Assembly: GCF_025399835.1 (NCBI RefSeq)
Contig: NZ_JAODVR010000001.1
Coordinates: 496,001-560,000 of the forward strand
From: Haloarchaeobius sp. HME9146
GTDB taxonomy: Archaea; Halobacteriota; Halobacteria; Halobacteriales; Natrialbaceae
DNA length: 64,000 nucleotides
Direction: 5' to 3'
Shown: positions 21,247 through 29,855 of the stretch, piece by piece
Numbering within the stretch: position 1 is the stretch's first letter
Layout of the letters: the number at the start of each line of letters is the position of its first letter
Notes under the pieces: model-generated
The model's input: only the letters and a program-made list of their open reading frames with translations
What the model was told of the DNA's origin: nothing
The model's database searches: none
Position numbers and translations under genes: made by a program

Positions 21247-21882
21247 TCAGAAGACGCCCTTCTCCGAAAACAGCTCCTGCAGTTCCGCCATCGTCTTCAC
21301 CGTCTCGTCACACGACGGGGCGACGGCGGGCTTGGGTTCGAAGCCGACTGCGAGCCCCGCGACTTCGAGCATCGGCAGGTCGTTCGCGCCGTCGCCGACC
21401 GCGACGGTGTCCTCGATGGCGACCTCCATCTCGGCGGCGTAGTTCCGCAGCGCGGTGTCCTTGGTGCCCTCGATGAGCGGCCCCTCGACCCCACCCGTGA
21501 GGACGCCGTCCTCGACCGGCAGGCGGTTCGAGACGATGGCGTCGACGCTGACGCCCTCGCGCTCGAGGGCGGCCTTCACGCCGCGCTGGAAGCCGCCGGT
21601 GAAGATGGCGACGACCACGTCGTGGTCGTTCAGTTCGCGGATGAGGTCGGCCGCGCCCTCGCGCAGTTCCACCTCGTCGAAGGCGGCCTGTGCCTCCTCG
21701 TCCGCGAGGTCGGCCAGCAGGCCCGCGCGCTGGCGCAGGCTCTCGGCGTAGCCGATCTCGTCGTTCATCGCCCGCTGGGTGATCTCCGTCATCTGGTCGG
21801 CGACGCCCATGCGGTTGCCGAGCAGGACCGTCATCTCCGAGTCCGAGAGGGTGCCGTCGAAGTCGAACGCGACGAGTGTCAT
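21247..21882 (-). CDS. serB: Phosphoserine phosphatase
   Basis: A 211-residue HAD-type SerB that hydrolyses phosphoserine to serine, the last step of the pathway begun by SerA at 24678. Motif I is VAFDFDGTLSDSE (Asp7, Asp9). The cap helices follow. Motif II lies in VVAIFTGGFQRG, and motif III/IV in GDGANDLPMLEVAGLAVGF. The ATG at 21882 places the catalytic motif at the usual distance from the N-terminus; a start nine residues upstream is not conserved. It is convergent with metX with no spacer. Confidence 0.92.
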   Translation of the reverse strand: MTLVAFDFDGTLSDSEMTVLLGNRMGVADQMTEITQRAMNDEIGYAESLRQRAGLLADLADEEAQAAFDEVELREGAADLIRELNDHDVVVAIFTGGFQRGVKAALEREGVSVDAIVSNRLPVEDGVLTGGVEGPLIEGTKDTALRNYAAEMEVAIEDTVAVGDGANDLPMLEVAGLAVGFEPKPAVAPSCDETVKTMAELQELFSEKGVF

Positions 21883-21942
21883 GTGCGCCAGTGTGTCGCG
21901 GGGGTGCATGAAAACCTCGGTCCCGGCGACGTTTCGCGACGC

Positions 21943-22587
21943 TCAGAACGCGGTCCAGTGCCGGGGACCGGCGTCGATGCCCCGGACCCGGAGCTGGCGG
22001 CCGTCCTCGCCGTCTCTGACCTCGACCAGCCCGTCGAACACCTGCTTCAGCACGTCGAGCGCGTTGTCGGCCGTCGGCGTGTCGAGGACGAAGACGCCGG
22101 TGTAGCCCGCGGACTCGACGCGGCCGGTCATGACGTGGAAGAACTGGAACACGCGCCGGAGTTCGGTGTACATGAGGACCGTCGAGGAGGTGTGTAGGCC
22201 GACACCCGCGGTGTCGACCGCGTCGTCCTCGTGGAACCGGCGCATGAACTCGCTCGCGCGGATGCCGATGCCGGTCAGGTCGCCCGCGTTGGTCACGTAG
22301 CGGCGGTCGGTCGAGTCCCGCGTCCCGTCGAACCCGCGCTGGCGGCTCACGCAATCGACCAGCCCGAGCTGGGTCACGTCGGGGTCGACGCTCCGGTACT
22401 CGCGCTCGATGGTCTCCGCGGCCTTGCGGGTCGTGACGATGGCGGTCGCGCTGGCCGCGTCGTCGTCACGGCTGAGTAGCTCGTACATCAGCTGTCGCTT
22501 GCCGGTCATCGCGGGACCGGCAATGAGCAGGTTCGTCCCGGGCGAGAGCGACTCGGCGGAAAGCGACAGGTCGGCGCGTTGGCTCAC
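21943..22587 (-). CDS. RecA-superfamily (RAD55/KaiC-like) ATPase, haloarchaeal
   Basis: About 214 residues. The Walker A-like GPAMTGKRQ and a Walker B-like VFVLDTP place it in the RecA/RAD55/KaiC ATPase group that is abundant in haloarchaea (DUF7504-like). The role is unknown; relatives are often linked to signal transduction or recombination. A GTG at 22587 (VSQRADLSLSAE) is preferred to a TTG ten codons upstream because an AT-rich TTTGAAAG lies about 27 bases before it. It follows serB's start by 60 bases on the same strand. Confidence 0.72.
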   Translation of the reverse strand: MSQRADLSLSAESLSPGTNLLIAGPAMTGKRQLMYELLSRDDDAASATAIVTTRKAAETIEREYRSVDPDVTQLGLVDCVSRQRGFDGTRDSTDRRYVTNAGDLTGIGIRASEFMRRFHEDDAVDTAGVGLHTSSTVLMYTELRRVFQFFHVMTGRVESAGYTGVFVLDTPTADNALDVLKQVFDGLVEVRDGEDGRQLRVRGIDAGPRHWTAF

Positions 22588-22736
22588 TGCTGCGTGTTCG
22601 TGCAGGCCCCCTTTCAAACCTGCTCCTACGTCGGTCCCCTCGGCAGCGTGAGTGCTGCGAGGCGTTATCGGTCACCGTCGCCTACCGTCCCCCAGTGTCC
22701 GCGCTGGCAGGAGACCTGCGACCGGACGGGGGGAAC

Positions 22737-23825
22737 ATGGCTATCCGACGACTCACGCAACAGCTCTATCGAATCGTCCACTGGTCGGCCCACGACGCAC
22801 GGGCCGGCCGGGAACCGACGCGGGCGCTCGACGGCGAGCGCGACCTGTACGAGGTATCCACCTGGGAGCCACGAACCGCCGTCGACCGGTTCGCACTCAG
22901 TGCAGAGCGGCTCGCCGGCGGGTACTGGAAGGTGCTGTTCCTCGGCATCCTCTTCCTGCTCGCCGCGCTCTCCGTCGTGGCGGCCCTGCTCGTGCTCTGG
23001 CTCGTGCCCGGCCTCGGGCGCTACACGCTGCTGTCGGTCCTGCTCGCGTTCGCCATCACGGCCTATCTCTGGTACGCCTTCGCCAGCCCGCAGTTACCGG
23101 TGCAGCCGCTGGTGGTCACCTTCGCGCTCGCCCTCCCGCTCACCATCCTGGCGGGGTCCTGGAACACGGCGTTCGCGGGCGTCGAGACCTTGCCGCTGCT
23201 GGGCGTCGTCCTGTACGCGTTCCTGATCGTCGCGCCCGCCGAGGAGGTCGCGAAACTGCTGGCGGTTCGGCTGTACGCCTACGCCGACGACCGCCAGTTC
23301 TCGCGGGTCGTCGACGGGGCCGTCTACGGGGCAGTCGCGGGCCTGGCGTTTGCGACCGTCGAGAACTTCAGCTACATCTTCCAGGAGGCGGTGTACGTGG
23401 TGCAGCAACAGCCCTACGCCCCGCTGCAGTTCGTGCTGGGTGACGTGGCTGCAACCCGGCTGCTCAGCGCGCCGGGCCACGTCCTCTACAGCGCCTTCGC
23501 GGGCTACTACCTCGGGCTCGCCCGGTTCAACCGCGAACACGCCGGCGCTATCGTGGTGAAGGGTCTGCTGGTCGTCATCCTCGTCCACGCGACGTTCAAC
23601 GTCGTCATCGCCGAGGCCCTCCCGGACCTGCTCGGGCTCGGTGACGTGGGCTGGTCGCTGCTGGTACTCACCTACGACGGGGCGTTCGGGTACGTGCTGT
23701 ACCGGAAACTGTCGCGGTACCGGGACGCCTACGAGGCCGCGTCCGACCACGGCCGCACCCCGCCGGGCGCGCCAGGGGAACCGCCCGAACCCGGCGTACC
23801 GGGTGTCCAGACCGACAGCAGCTAG
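22737..23825 (+). CDS. prsW: PrsW-family intramembrane metalloprotease
   Basis: 362 residues with a soluble N-terminal region of about 65 residues and roughly eight membrane segments. All four family motifs are present in order: AEEVAK (EExxK), FATVEN, GHVLYSAFAGYYLG and HATFN. These supply the putative zinc ligands. In bacteria PrsW cleaves membrane anti-sigma factors; in archaea the substrates are unknown. The ATG at 22737 (MAIRRLTQQ) is chosen over an upstream in-frame codon on conservation. Its stop codon overlaps the stop of the convergent lipoprotein gene. Confidence 0.87.
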   Translation: MAIRRLTQQLYRIVHWSAHDARAGREPTRALDGERDLYEVSTWEPRTAVDRFALSAERLAGGYWKVLFLGILFLLAALSVVAALLVLWLVPGLGRYTLLSVLLAFAITAYLWYAFASPQLPVQPLVVTFALALPLTILAGSWNTAFAGVETLPLLGVVLYAFLIVAPAEEVAKLLAVRLYAYADDRQFSRVVDGAVYGAVAGLAFATVENFSYIFQEAVYVVQQQPYAPLQFVLGDVAATRLLSAPGHVLYSAFAGYYLGLARFNREHAGAIVVKGLLVVILVHATFNVVIAEALPDLLGLGDVGWSLLVLTYDGAFGYVLYRKLSRYRDAYEAASDHGRTPPGAPGEPPEPGVPGVQTDSS

Positions 23826-24484
23826 ACGACCGGGTACTCGAGCCGGAACGATAGCTCGACTTCGTCGTCCGATTCCGGGAACCCCACAGCCTCCGTGAAC
23901 ACGTACTCTCCGTCGGGTGCGCACCCGTCACGCGACGACAGGACCTCGTACTGCTGTTCGACCGACTCGTCTGGCTCCAGGCGCTCCTGCTGGAGTATCG
24001 CAACCGGGGAGAAAGTGTCTTCGACGACCCAGCAGGTCCCGTCGTACCGTTTGACCTCTATCTCGTCGTCGCCGTTCGTATTCGAGATTCCGACACGCCC
24101 CTGCGAGTCGAGCGGAAAGAGCTGGATGCTCCCCGTCCCATCGACCTGCGCTCCCCTGTAGTTCGTCAACGGTGGCGTGGCCCCGAACAGCAGGGCGACC
24201 GGTTCGGGTCCCGCGTTCGTGAGCGAGAGTTCGACGACCGCCGGCGTCTCCGCGCTGGCCGTCCGTATCGTCTGGCTCTCCGTTTCGAGCGAAACCGGAC
24301 TCGCGGCCGACTGCGTGGTCTGGGTCGTGGTGCCGGTGTCCGTCTCTGAGGACGGAGGGGGCGACGACGTTGTTGCGCTGGGTCTCGTCGCGGTGGTCTG
24401 GGCTGGTCCACCACGGTCGCCCTGACTGAGACAGCCCGAGAGGACGAGGACCGACGCGTGTGCCAGCAGGGACCGCCGATTCAT
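23822..24484 (-). CDS. Secreted lipoprotein, function unknown
   Basis: 220 residues. It starts MNRRSLLAHASVLVLSGC: a twin-arginine-like signal with a lipobox (LSGC), so it is exported and lipid-anchored. A Thr/Ser/Pro-rich linker of about 50 residues follows, the usual haloarchaeal surface stalk, then a beta-sandwich-like domain (VVELSLTNAGPEPVALLFG). That domain suggests an adhesive or binding module, but I do not recognise a family. It is divergent from serA. Confidence 0.78.
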   Translation of the reverse strand: MNRRSLLAHASVLVLSGCLSQGDRGGPAQTTATRPSATTSSPPPSSETDTGTTTQTTQSAASPVSLETESQTIRTASAETPAVVELSLTNAGPEPVALLFGATPPLTNYRGAQVDGTGSIQLFPLDSQGRVGISNTNGDDEIEVKRYDGTCWVVEDTFSPVAILQQERLEPDESVEQQYEVLSSRDGCAPDGEYVFTEAVGFPESDDEVELSFRLEYPVV

Positions 24485-24677
24485 ACGAGTCCGTTCTGCC
24501 ATCGTGGGTGAATGCTTTCCGGTCATCTCGAACGCCAGACAGGATCGTCAGTCGGTCCCTTCTGTCTGCCAATCAACCCCCAGAGAACCGTTCACATCTA
24601 TCGTGACACAACCTCTCATTCTACGAAATTCAACCGTTACAGGAAGCGTTAACACTGCCGAGGTGGTTGCCACGCGC

Positions 24678-26264
24678 ATGAAGGTACTCGTGACGGACCC
24701 CATCGCGGACGCCGGCCTGGCCGTGCTCAGCGATGCGGGCCACGAGGTCGAGACAGCGTACGACGTGGAGGGCGACGCCCTCCTCGAAGCAGTGGCCGAC
24801 GCCAACGGGCTCATCGTCCGCTCCGGGACGGACGTCTCCCGCGAGGTGTTCGAGGCCGCCGAGGACCTCGTCATCGTCGGGCGCGCCGGCATCGGTGTGG
24901 ACAACATCGACATCGAGGCCGCGACCGACCACGGCGTCATCGTGGCGAACGCGCCCGAGGGCAACGTCCGTGCCGCGTCCGAGCACACGGTCGCGATGGC
25001 GTTCGCCGCCGCGCGCTCCATCCCGCAGGCGCACATCCGTCTCAAGGACGGCGAGTGGGCCAAGAGCGACTACCTCGGCACCGAGGTCAACGGGAAGACC
25101 CTCGGCGTCGTGGGCCTCGGCCGCGTCGGCCAGGAGGTCGCCAAGAAGTTCCATAGTTTAGGAATGGACCTCGTCGCGTTCGACCCGTACATCTCCGAGG
25201 AGCGCGCCGAACAGCTCGGGGCCGAACTCGTCGACCTCGAGGAGTGTCTCGAGCGCGCCGACTTCCTCACCGTCCACGTCCCGCTCACGGACGAGACGGA
25301 GAACATGATCTCCGACGACGAACTCGCCAAGCTCGAGGGCGGCTACGTCGTCAACTGCGCCCGCGGTGGCGTCGTCGACGAGGACGCGCTCGCCCGCGCC
25401 GTCGAGGACGACGTGCTCGCCGGGGCCGCGGTCGACGTGTTCGCGGAGGAGCCGGTCCCCCAGGACAACCCGCTGCTCGACATCGACGACGTCGTCGTCA
25501 CGCCCCACCTCGGCGCGTCCACCGAGGCCGCCCAGGAGAACGTGGCCGTCTCGACCGCCGAACAGGTCGTCGCCGCCTTTGCGGGCGAGCCAGTCATGAA
25601 CGCGCTCAACGCCCCGTCCATCGACGAGACGGCGTTCCCGCGTCTCAAGCCGTACGTCGAACTCGCCGAGACCGCCGGCAAGGTCGCCGCCCAGCTGCTC
25701 GACGACCGCATCGAGAACATCTCGGTCGTCTACCAGGGCGACATCGCCGACGAGGACGTCGACTTCGTCACCGCCAGCGCGCTCAAGGGCGTCTTCGAGC
25801 CCCTGGAGTGGCAGGTCAACGCGGTCAACGCCCCGCGCATCGCGGAGGAGCGCGGCGTCGAGGTCACCGAGTCCAAGACCCGCTCGGCCGAGGACTTCCA
25901 GAGCCTCATCACGGTGAAGGTCTCCGACGGCGACGAGGAGGTCTCGGTGTGTGGAACCCTGTTCGCGGGTGACGACCCGCGTATCGTCCGCGTGGACGGC
26001 TACCGCGTCGACGCCATCCCGCACGGCCGCATGGTCGTCGCGCGCAACGCCGACGAGCCCGGCGTCATCGGTCTCATCGGTAGCGTCATGGGCGACTACG
26101 GCGTCAACATCGCCGGGATGTTCAACGCCCGCGAGACCATCGGCGGCGAGGCGCTCACCGTCTACAACGTCGACAGCGAGGTTCCCGACGATGCGATCCA
26201 GGCGCTCCACGACGACGACCGCATCATCGAGGTCCGCCAGATCGTCCTGAACGGCGGGGAGTAA
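24678..26264 (+). CDS. serA: D-3-phosphoglycerate dehydrogenase
   Basis: A 528-residue long-form SerA that oxidises 3-phosphoglycerate to 3-phosphohydroxypyruvate, the first step of serine synthesis. The NAD+-binding GLGRVG is at 146-151. The catalytic Arg, Glu and His lie in NCARGGVVDE, FAEEPVP and PHLGAST. The intervening ASB domain and C-terminal ACT domain (about 450-528; NADEPGVIGLIGSVMGDYGV) are present, so serine feedback control is likely. The ATG at 24678 gives the standard MKVLVTDPIAD start; the frame is open upstream but not conserved. Confidence 0.96.
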   Translation: MKVLVTDPIADAGLAVLSDAGHEVETAYDVEGDALLEAVADANGLIVRSGTDVSREVFEAAEDLVIVGRAGIGVDNIDIEAATDHGVIVANAPEGNVRAASEHTVAMAFAAARSIPQAHIRLKDGEWAKSDYLGTEVNGKTLGVVGLGRVGQEVAKKFHSLGMDLVAFDPYISEERAEQLGAELVDLEECLERADFLTVHVPLTDETENMISDDELAKLEGGYVVNCARGGVVDEDALARAVEDDVLAGAAVDVFAEEPVPQDNPLLDIDDVVVTPHLGASTEAAQENVAVSTAEQVVAAFAGEPVMNALNAPSIDETAFPRLKPYVELAETAGKVAAQLLDDRIENISVVYQGDIADEDVDFVTASALKGVFEPLEWQVNAVNAPRIAEERGVEVTESKTRSAEDFQSLITVKVSDGDEEVSVCGTLFAGDDPRIVRVDGYRVDAIPHGRMVVARNADEPGVIGLIGSVMGDYGVNIAGMFNARETIGGEALTVYNVDSEVPDDAIQALHDDDRIIEVRQIVLNGGE

Positions 26265-26306
26265 GGGTCCGAAACCGCTGTTCTCGTCTCTGTTCTACCG
26301 GCCGAC

Positions 26307-26564
26307 TCAGGTGAGTAGCGACCGGAGTCGGGAGAGGACGCCCGGTCCGGGGGTCGGGTCGGACCGGGCTTCGCTCCCGTCGGTCCCGTCGAGAATCGTC
26401 TCGTAGCGCTGTCTGAGTGCCTGTACCTGCGACTCGCGGGCTTCGAGGTCGCGTTCGAGTTCGTCGATGCGGGCTCTGAGGGCGGCGGCGTCGTGGTCGT
26501 CTCCGGCTGGCGACTGCTCGGCTGGGTCCGCGCCACTGGGAGCTGGGGTGGCGTGCTGTGACAC
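26307..26564 (-). CDS. Small coiled-coil protein, hypothetical
   Basis: 85 residues. An acidic N-terminus is followed by a coiled coil of about 45 residues (LRARIDELERDLEARESQVQ) and a Gly/Pro linker to a short C-terminal helix (GVLSRLRSLLT). A GTG at 26564 is used because the TTG ten codons upstream is a poor start. I recognise no family. The amphipathic C-terminus could bind a membrane or partner. It lies between serA and thrC, on the thrC strand but downstream of thrC. Confidence 0.6.
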   Translation of the reverse strand: MSQHATPAPSGADPAEQSPAGDDHDAAALRARIDELERDLEARESQVQALRQRYETILDGTDGSEARSDPTPGPGVLSRLRSLLT

Positions 26565-26636
26565 GTATGTGACGAAGTACCACGGGTACAAGAAACGGTG
26601 GCAGACCGGCGACGGACGGGCGTCAGACGGCGGCGG

Positions 26637-27896
26637 TCACTCGCCGAGGTGTTCCAGCACGCCCGCGGTGTCGCCCGGGACCGGTTCGGGGTCGGCTCCG
26701 GCCTCGGCGGCCGCGTCGGGGTCCTTGAGCAGGTGGCCGGTCGTGAGGCAGACGACGCGCTCGTCGGCGTCGACGTCGCCCTGCTCGCGGAGCTTGCGCA
26801 GGCCGGCGACGCTGGCGGCCGAGGCGGGTTCGACACCCACACCTTCGCCGGCGAGGTCGCGCTGTGCCGCGGTGATCTCCTCGTCGCTGACGGCGACGGC
26901 GGTGCCGCCGGTCTCGCGAATTCCGGGCAGGGCCTTCGGGGCGTTCACGGGGTTGCCGATGCGGATGGCGGTCGCGATGGTCTCGACCTCGTCCCAGCGA
27001 CGGGTCTCCTCGGCACCGTTCTCGATGGCCTCGACCATCGGGGCCGCGCCCTCGGCCTGCACGCCGGTGAGCTTCGGGACCTCGTCGGGCTCGATGGCCC
27101 CTGCCTGCACGAGTTCGCGGAAGCACTTGTATAGCGCCGAGGTGTTGCCCGCGTTGCCGACGGGGAGGACGATGCGGTCCGGGTACTCGCCGTAATCCTC
27201 CTTGTGCGCTTCGAGAATCTCCAGCCCGATGGTCTTCTGGCCCTCCAGCCGGAAGGGGTTGAGCGAGTTCAGCAGGTACGCCTCGCCGCGCTGGGCGAGG
27301 TCCTGGACGATGTCGAGGCAGGTGTCGAAGTTCCCGTCCACTTCGAGGATGCGCGCACCGTGGAGGGAGGCCTGCGCGACCTTCCCGGCGGCGACCTTGC
27401 CCGCGGGCAGGAGCACGAGCGTCTCGAGGTCGGCCCGTGCCCCGTAGGCGGCGAGCGCGGCCGAGGTGTTCCCGGTCGAGGCGCAGGCGAGGCGGTCGAC
27501 GCCGAGCTCCTGGGCGACGCGGACGCCCATCGTCATGCCGCGGTCCTTGAACGAGCCGGTGGGGTTCATCCCCTCGTGCTTGATTCGGAGGCTCTCGACG
27601 CCGAGGTCCTCCTCCAGCCGGGGCACCCGGTGGAGCGGGGTGTCGCCCTCGGGGAGCGTGACACCGACCTCGAACGGGAGCGCGGCCGAGTACCGCCAGA
27701 CGCCGCGACCCTCGAACTCGTCCCAGGTGGGGAGGTCCGCGTAGCGGACTTCGAGCAGCGCGTCGCAGTCACAGGTGTATCGGATCTCGTCGAACGGTGC
27801 GTAGGTGTCGCCGCACTCGATGCATTCGAGCCAGACGCCGTCGTCGGCGTCGGCGGGGGCGGCGGGTGCCTCCGCGGTCAGCGAGAGAGAACTCAT
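26637..27896 (-). CDS. thrC: Threonine synthase
   Basis: A 419-residue fold-type II PLP enzyme that converts O-phosphohomoserine to threonine. An N-terminal zinc ribbon (CIECG...CDCD, cysteines about 25, 28, 42, 44) precedes the catalytic domain, as in archaeal enzymes. The PLP-binding Lys117 lies in NPTGSFKDRG. The phosphate-binding loop is in LPVGNAGNTSA. It is a lone gene; 68 bases separate it from the HTH regulator upstream. Confidence 0.94.
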   Translation of the reverse strand: MSSLSLTAEAPAAPADADDGVWLECIECGDTYAPFDEIRYTCDCDALLEVRYADLPTWDEFEGRGVWRYSAALPFEVGVTLPEGDTPLHRVPRLEEDLGVESLRIKHEGMNPTGSFKDRGMTMGVRVAQELGVDRLACASTGNTSAALAAYGARADLETLVLLPAGKVAAGKVAQASLHGARILEVDGNFDTCLDIVQDLAQRGEAYLLNSLNPFRLEGQKTIGLEILEAHKEDYGEYPDRIVLPVGNAGNTSALYKCFRELVQAGAIEPDEVPKLTGVQAEGAAPMVEAIENGAEETRRWDEVETIATAIRIGNPVNAPKALPGIRETGGTAVAVSDEEITAAQRDLAGEGVGVEPASAASVAGLRKLREQGDVDADERVVCLTTGHLLKDPDAAAEAGADPEPVPGDTAGVLEHLGE

Positions 27897-27964
27897 TATC
27901 GGCGGATTGCGCTACGCGGGCAAAAAGGCGCAGGTTTCCGCGAAACGCTGCCGACTGGTTGACG

Positions 27965-28351
27965 TTACTCTGCCAGTTCGCCGTCGAAGTCCTCGATGAC
28001 GTCGTGGACGTTCTCGACCCACTGGTCGAGCGCGGTGTGGAGCATCTCCTTGGCCTCGGGCAGGGGTTCTGCGGTGTACTGGTAGACGTACCCGCCGGAG
28101 TCGAGCAGGCGGCGTTCCCGGGTGACGAGGCCGCGTTCGAGCAGGGTCGACAGCGACCGGTTCACGTTGCTGCGGTCGCGTTCGAGTTGCGTGGCGAGTT
28201 CCTCGACGGTGCTGCCCGGCTGGTCGATGAGCGAAAGGTACGTCCGAGTCTCGTGCTGGTGGATGCCGAAGACGCAGCTCATGACCTCGCGGAACCCGGG
28301 GTCGGGCTGTTCCATGAGGTCGCCGAGGTCGTCCGGCGTCGCATCTGCCAT
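27965..28351 (-). CDS. TrmB/MarR-like winged-helix regulator
   Basis: 128 residues. The core LSLIDQPGSTVEELATQLER and DRSNVNRSLSTLLERGLVTR forms a winged helix-turn-helix of the TrmB/MarR type, followed by the wing (SGGYVYQYTAEP) and a C-terminal dimerisation helix. It is a DNA-binding transcription factor with unknown ligand and targets. A Cys at about residue 26 (SCVFGIHQHE) could be a redox or metal sensor, which is inference only. It follows the 82-residue gene by 31 bases, so the two probably form an operon. Confidence 0.83.
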   Translation of the reverse strand: MADATPDDLGDLMEQPDPGFREVMSCVFGIHQHETRTYLSLIDQPGSTVEELATQLERDRSNVNRSLSTLLERGLVTRERRLLDSGGYVYQYTAEPLPEAKEMLHTALDQWVENVHDVIEDFDGELAE

Positions 28352-28382
28352 GGCGGAAAGAAGGAGTCGCGCAGTCTAAAGA

Positions 28383-28631
28383 TTACTCCCCGCGGTCGAT
28401 ATCGATGTACCCCTGCTTCTCGATGCACATGCGCATCTCGTCCTCGGATTCGTGTTTGTGCAGGGTCGTCGGGGTGTCGCAGTAGAATATCCGGCCGTCG
28501 TGGCGCAGGGTCACCTCGTGTTCGACCCCCAGCATCTCCGTCGTGATGAGGACACGTCGCCCCTCCTTCATCGCGTCCAGTATCTCGTCCGCGCTGAGTT
28601 CCCCGGCGCGTGCACGCAGTGGCTCCGCCAT
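28383..28631 (-). CDS. Small conserved haloarchaeal protein, unknown
   Basis: 82 residues, soluble and acidic. It has helix ADEILDAMKEGRRVLI, a beta-hairpin (HEVTLRHDGRIFYCDT) and a C-terminal EMRMCIEKQGY. Histidines and cysteines (FYC, HKHE, MCIEK) could bind a metal. I do not recognise the family. It is probably co-transcribed with the TrmB-like regulator. Confidence 0.65.
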   Translation of the reverse strand: MAEPLRARAGELSADEILDAMKEGRRVLITTEMLGVEHEVTLRHDGRIFYCDTPTTLHKHESEDEMRMCIEKQGYIDIDRGE

Positions 28632-28767
28632 TGGTGTTCGATTCGTACTCCGGCGGGGCCCTACCTGATTCTTTCGACCCGACCTGTCCCGGTAACCTCA
28701 TGCGCATCTGGGGAGTGCATGTGTCATGCCAACAAGCACCAGTGCTTTCCCGTATCCGACGCATATC

Positions 28768-28773
28768 TTATAC
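28768..28773 (+). promoter_or_regulatory. TATA box setting the start at 28823
   Basis: TTATAC at 28768-28773 touches the in-frame ATG at 28775, so that codon would lie upstream of the transcript start expected near 28795. The next in-frame ATG (28823) is therefore the more probable start, with a leader of about 27 bases. Confidence 0.5.
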
Positions 28774-28822
28774 TATGGGACCGCAAACCACAACTCCTAC
28801 GAGCGTTGAAAAGACCACGAAA

Positions 28823-29287
28823 ATGAAACAATGGCAGGGGGGTGTCGTCGCGGGGCTCCTCGGCGGTGCAGTGTTCGGTATCCTCATGACGATGCAGGTG
28901 CCGGGCGTCATCGAGCGGGGAATCCCGGCGCTGCTCGGGCTCTCGGGTGGCCTGGCGGGCTGGATAATCCACATGTCCATCTCCGCCACGCTGGGGGTCG
29001 CCTTCGCGGCCATCCACCAGCAACTGCCACAGCTCGGCGCTGACGTCCAGAAGAACGTCGCCGCGGGGCTCGCCTTCGGGGCCGTCCTCTGGCTGGTACT
29101 CGCCGTCACCGTGATGCCGTTCTGGCTGCAGGCGGTGGGCTTCGCCGGCGCACCGGCGTTCCCCAACATCAGCATGACGAGCCTCATCGGGCACCTGGCC
29201 TACGGTGGCGTCCTCGGCGCGGCGTACCCGCTCGCGACGTTCACCACCGGGAGCATGGAGTCGGAGACCGGCACGCAACCGCAGTAA
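28823..29287 (+). CDS. Four-TM haloarchaeal membrane protein, paralogue A
   Basis: 154 residues with four hydrophobic segments. Conserved features are a glycine-rich first helix (GVVAGLLGGAVFGILM), HMSISATLGVAF, and a last block FWLQAVGFAGAPAFPNIS...LIGHLAYGGVLGAAYPL. These proteins have often been mislabelled histidine kinase; they look like DUF6789-type small membrane proteins, and no kinase domain exists. The neighbour 29370-29855 is a clear paralogue. Function is unknown. Confidence 0.75.
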   Translation: MKQWQGGVVAGLLGGAVFGILMTMQVPGVIERGIPALLGLSGGLAGWIIHMSISATLGVAFAAIHQQLPQLGADVQKNVAAGLAFGAVLWLVLAVTVMPFWLQAVGFAGAPAFPNISMTSLIGHLAYGGVLGAAYPLATFTTGSMESETGTQPQ

Positions 29288-29369
29288 ACGGCGGTAATCG
29301 CCGATAACGCGTGCATCTCCGACACACGACCGGGTCACGTCTTTTCATACCCACCCAGTTGTTCACGGT

Positions 29370-29855
29370 ATGTCCATATCGACTGACGGTATCGATTCGA
29401 TAGAGAGTCGCAACGCGATGGTACTGGGGGGCGGAATCGCGGGGCTGGTCGCCGGGGTCGCGTTCGGCCTGCTCATCCAGTTCCAGCTCGGCCGGATGAC
29501 CGCAATCGGCGCGATGTACACGCTGGGCGAGCCGAGCCTGAGCCTCGGCTGGGTGGCCCACCTGGCTCACAGCGCCCTCTTCGGTGCGCTGTTCGGCGTC
29601 GTCGTCGACCGCGAACCCCTCCGGGAGAAGATCGGCGCGTATCACGTCGGTGCCGGCACGGCCGTCGCCTTCGGTGTCGCGCTGTGGGCACTCAACATCG
29701 TGTTCCTCTGGCCGCTCTGGCTGAACAACGTCGGCTTCGGTCAGGGGCTGCCCATCCCGAATATCGCCATCATGCCCCTCGTCGGGCACGTCGTCTACGG
29801 GCTGTTGCTCGGAATCGCGCTGGCGATCCTCGTCAGAACCCGCGCACTACACTAG
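29370..29855 (+). CDS. Four-TM haloarchaeal membrane protein, paralogue B
   Basis: 161 residues with the same layout as the upstream gene: GGGIAGLVAGVAFGLLI, WVAHLAHSALFGALFG, and a final block LWLNNVGFGQGLPIPNI...LVGHVVYGLLLGIAL. Conserved membrane His residues (in helix 2 and in GH of helix 4) are shared by both copies and may bind a cofactor or ion, which is inference. Its last 23 bases overlap the 3' end of convergent argF. Confidence 0.75.
   Translation: MSISTDGIDSIESRNAMVLGGGIAGLVAGVAFGLLIQFQLGRMTAIGAMYTLGEPSLSLGWVAHLAHSALFGALFGVVVDREPLREKIGAYHVGAGTAVAFGVALWALNIVFLWPLWLNNVGFGQGLPIPNIAIMPLVGHVVYGLLLGIALAILVRTRALH

Noticed and set aside
23822-23825. Shared CTAG stop codons of prsW and the convergent lipoprotein gene
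   Set aside because: A neat overlap but common in compact genomes; no functional implication.
24514-24606. Short ORF upstream of serA as a leader peptide
   Set aside because: Its residues (MLSGHLERQ...) are not enriched in serine and no TATA box is placed for it, unlike the argG case.
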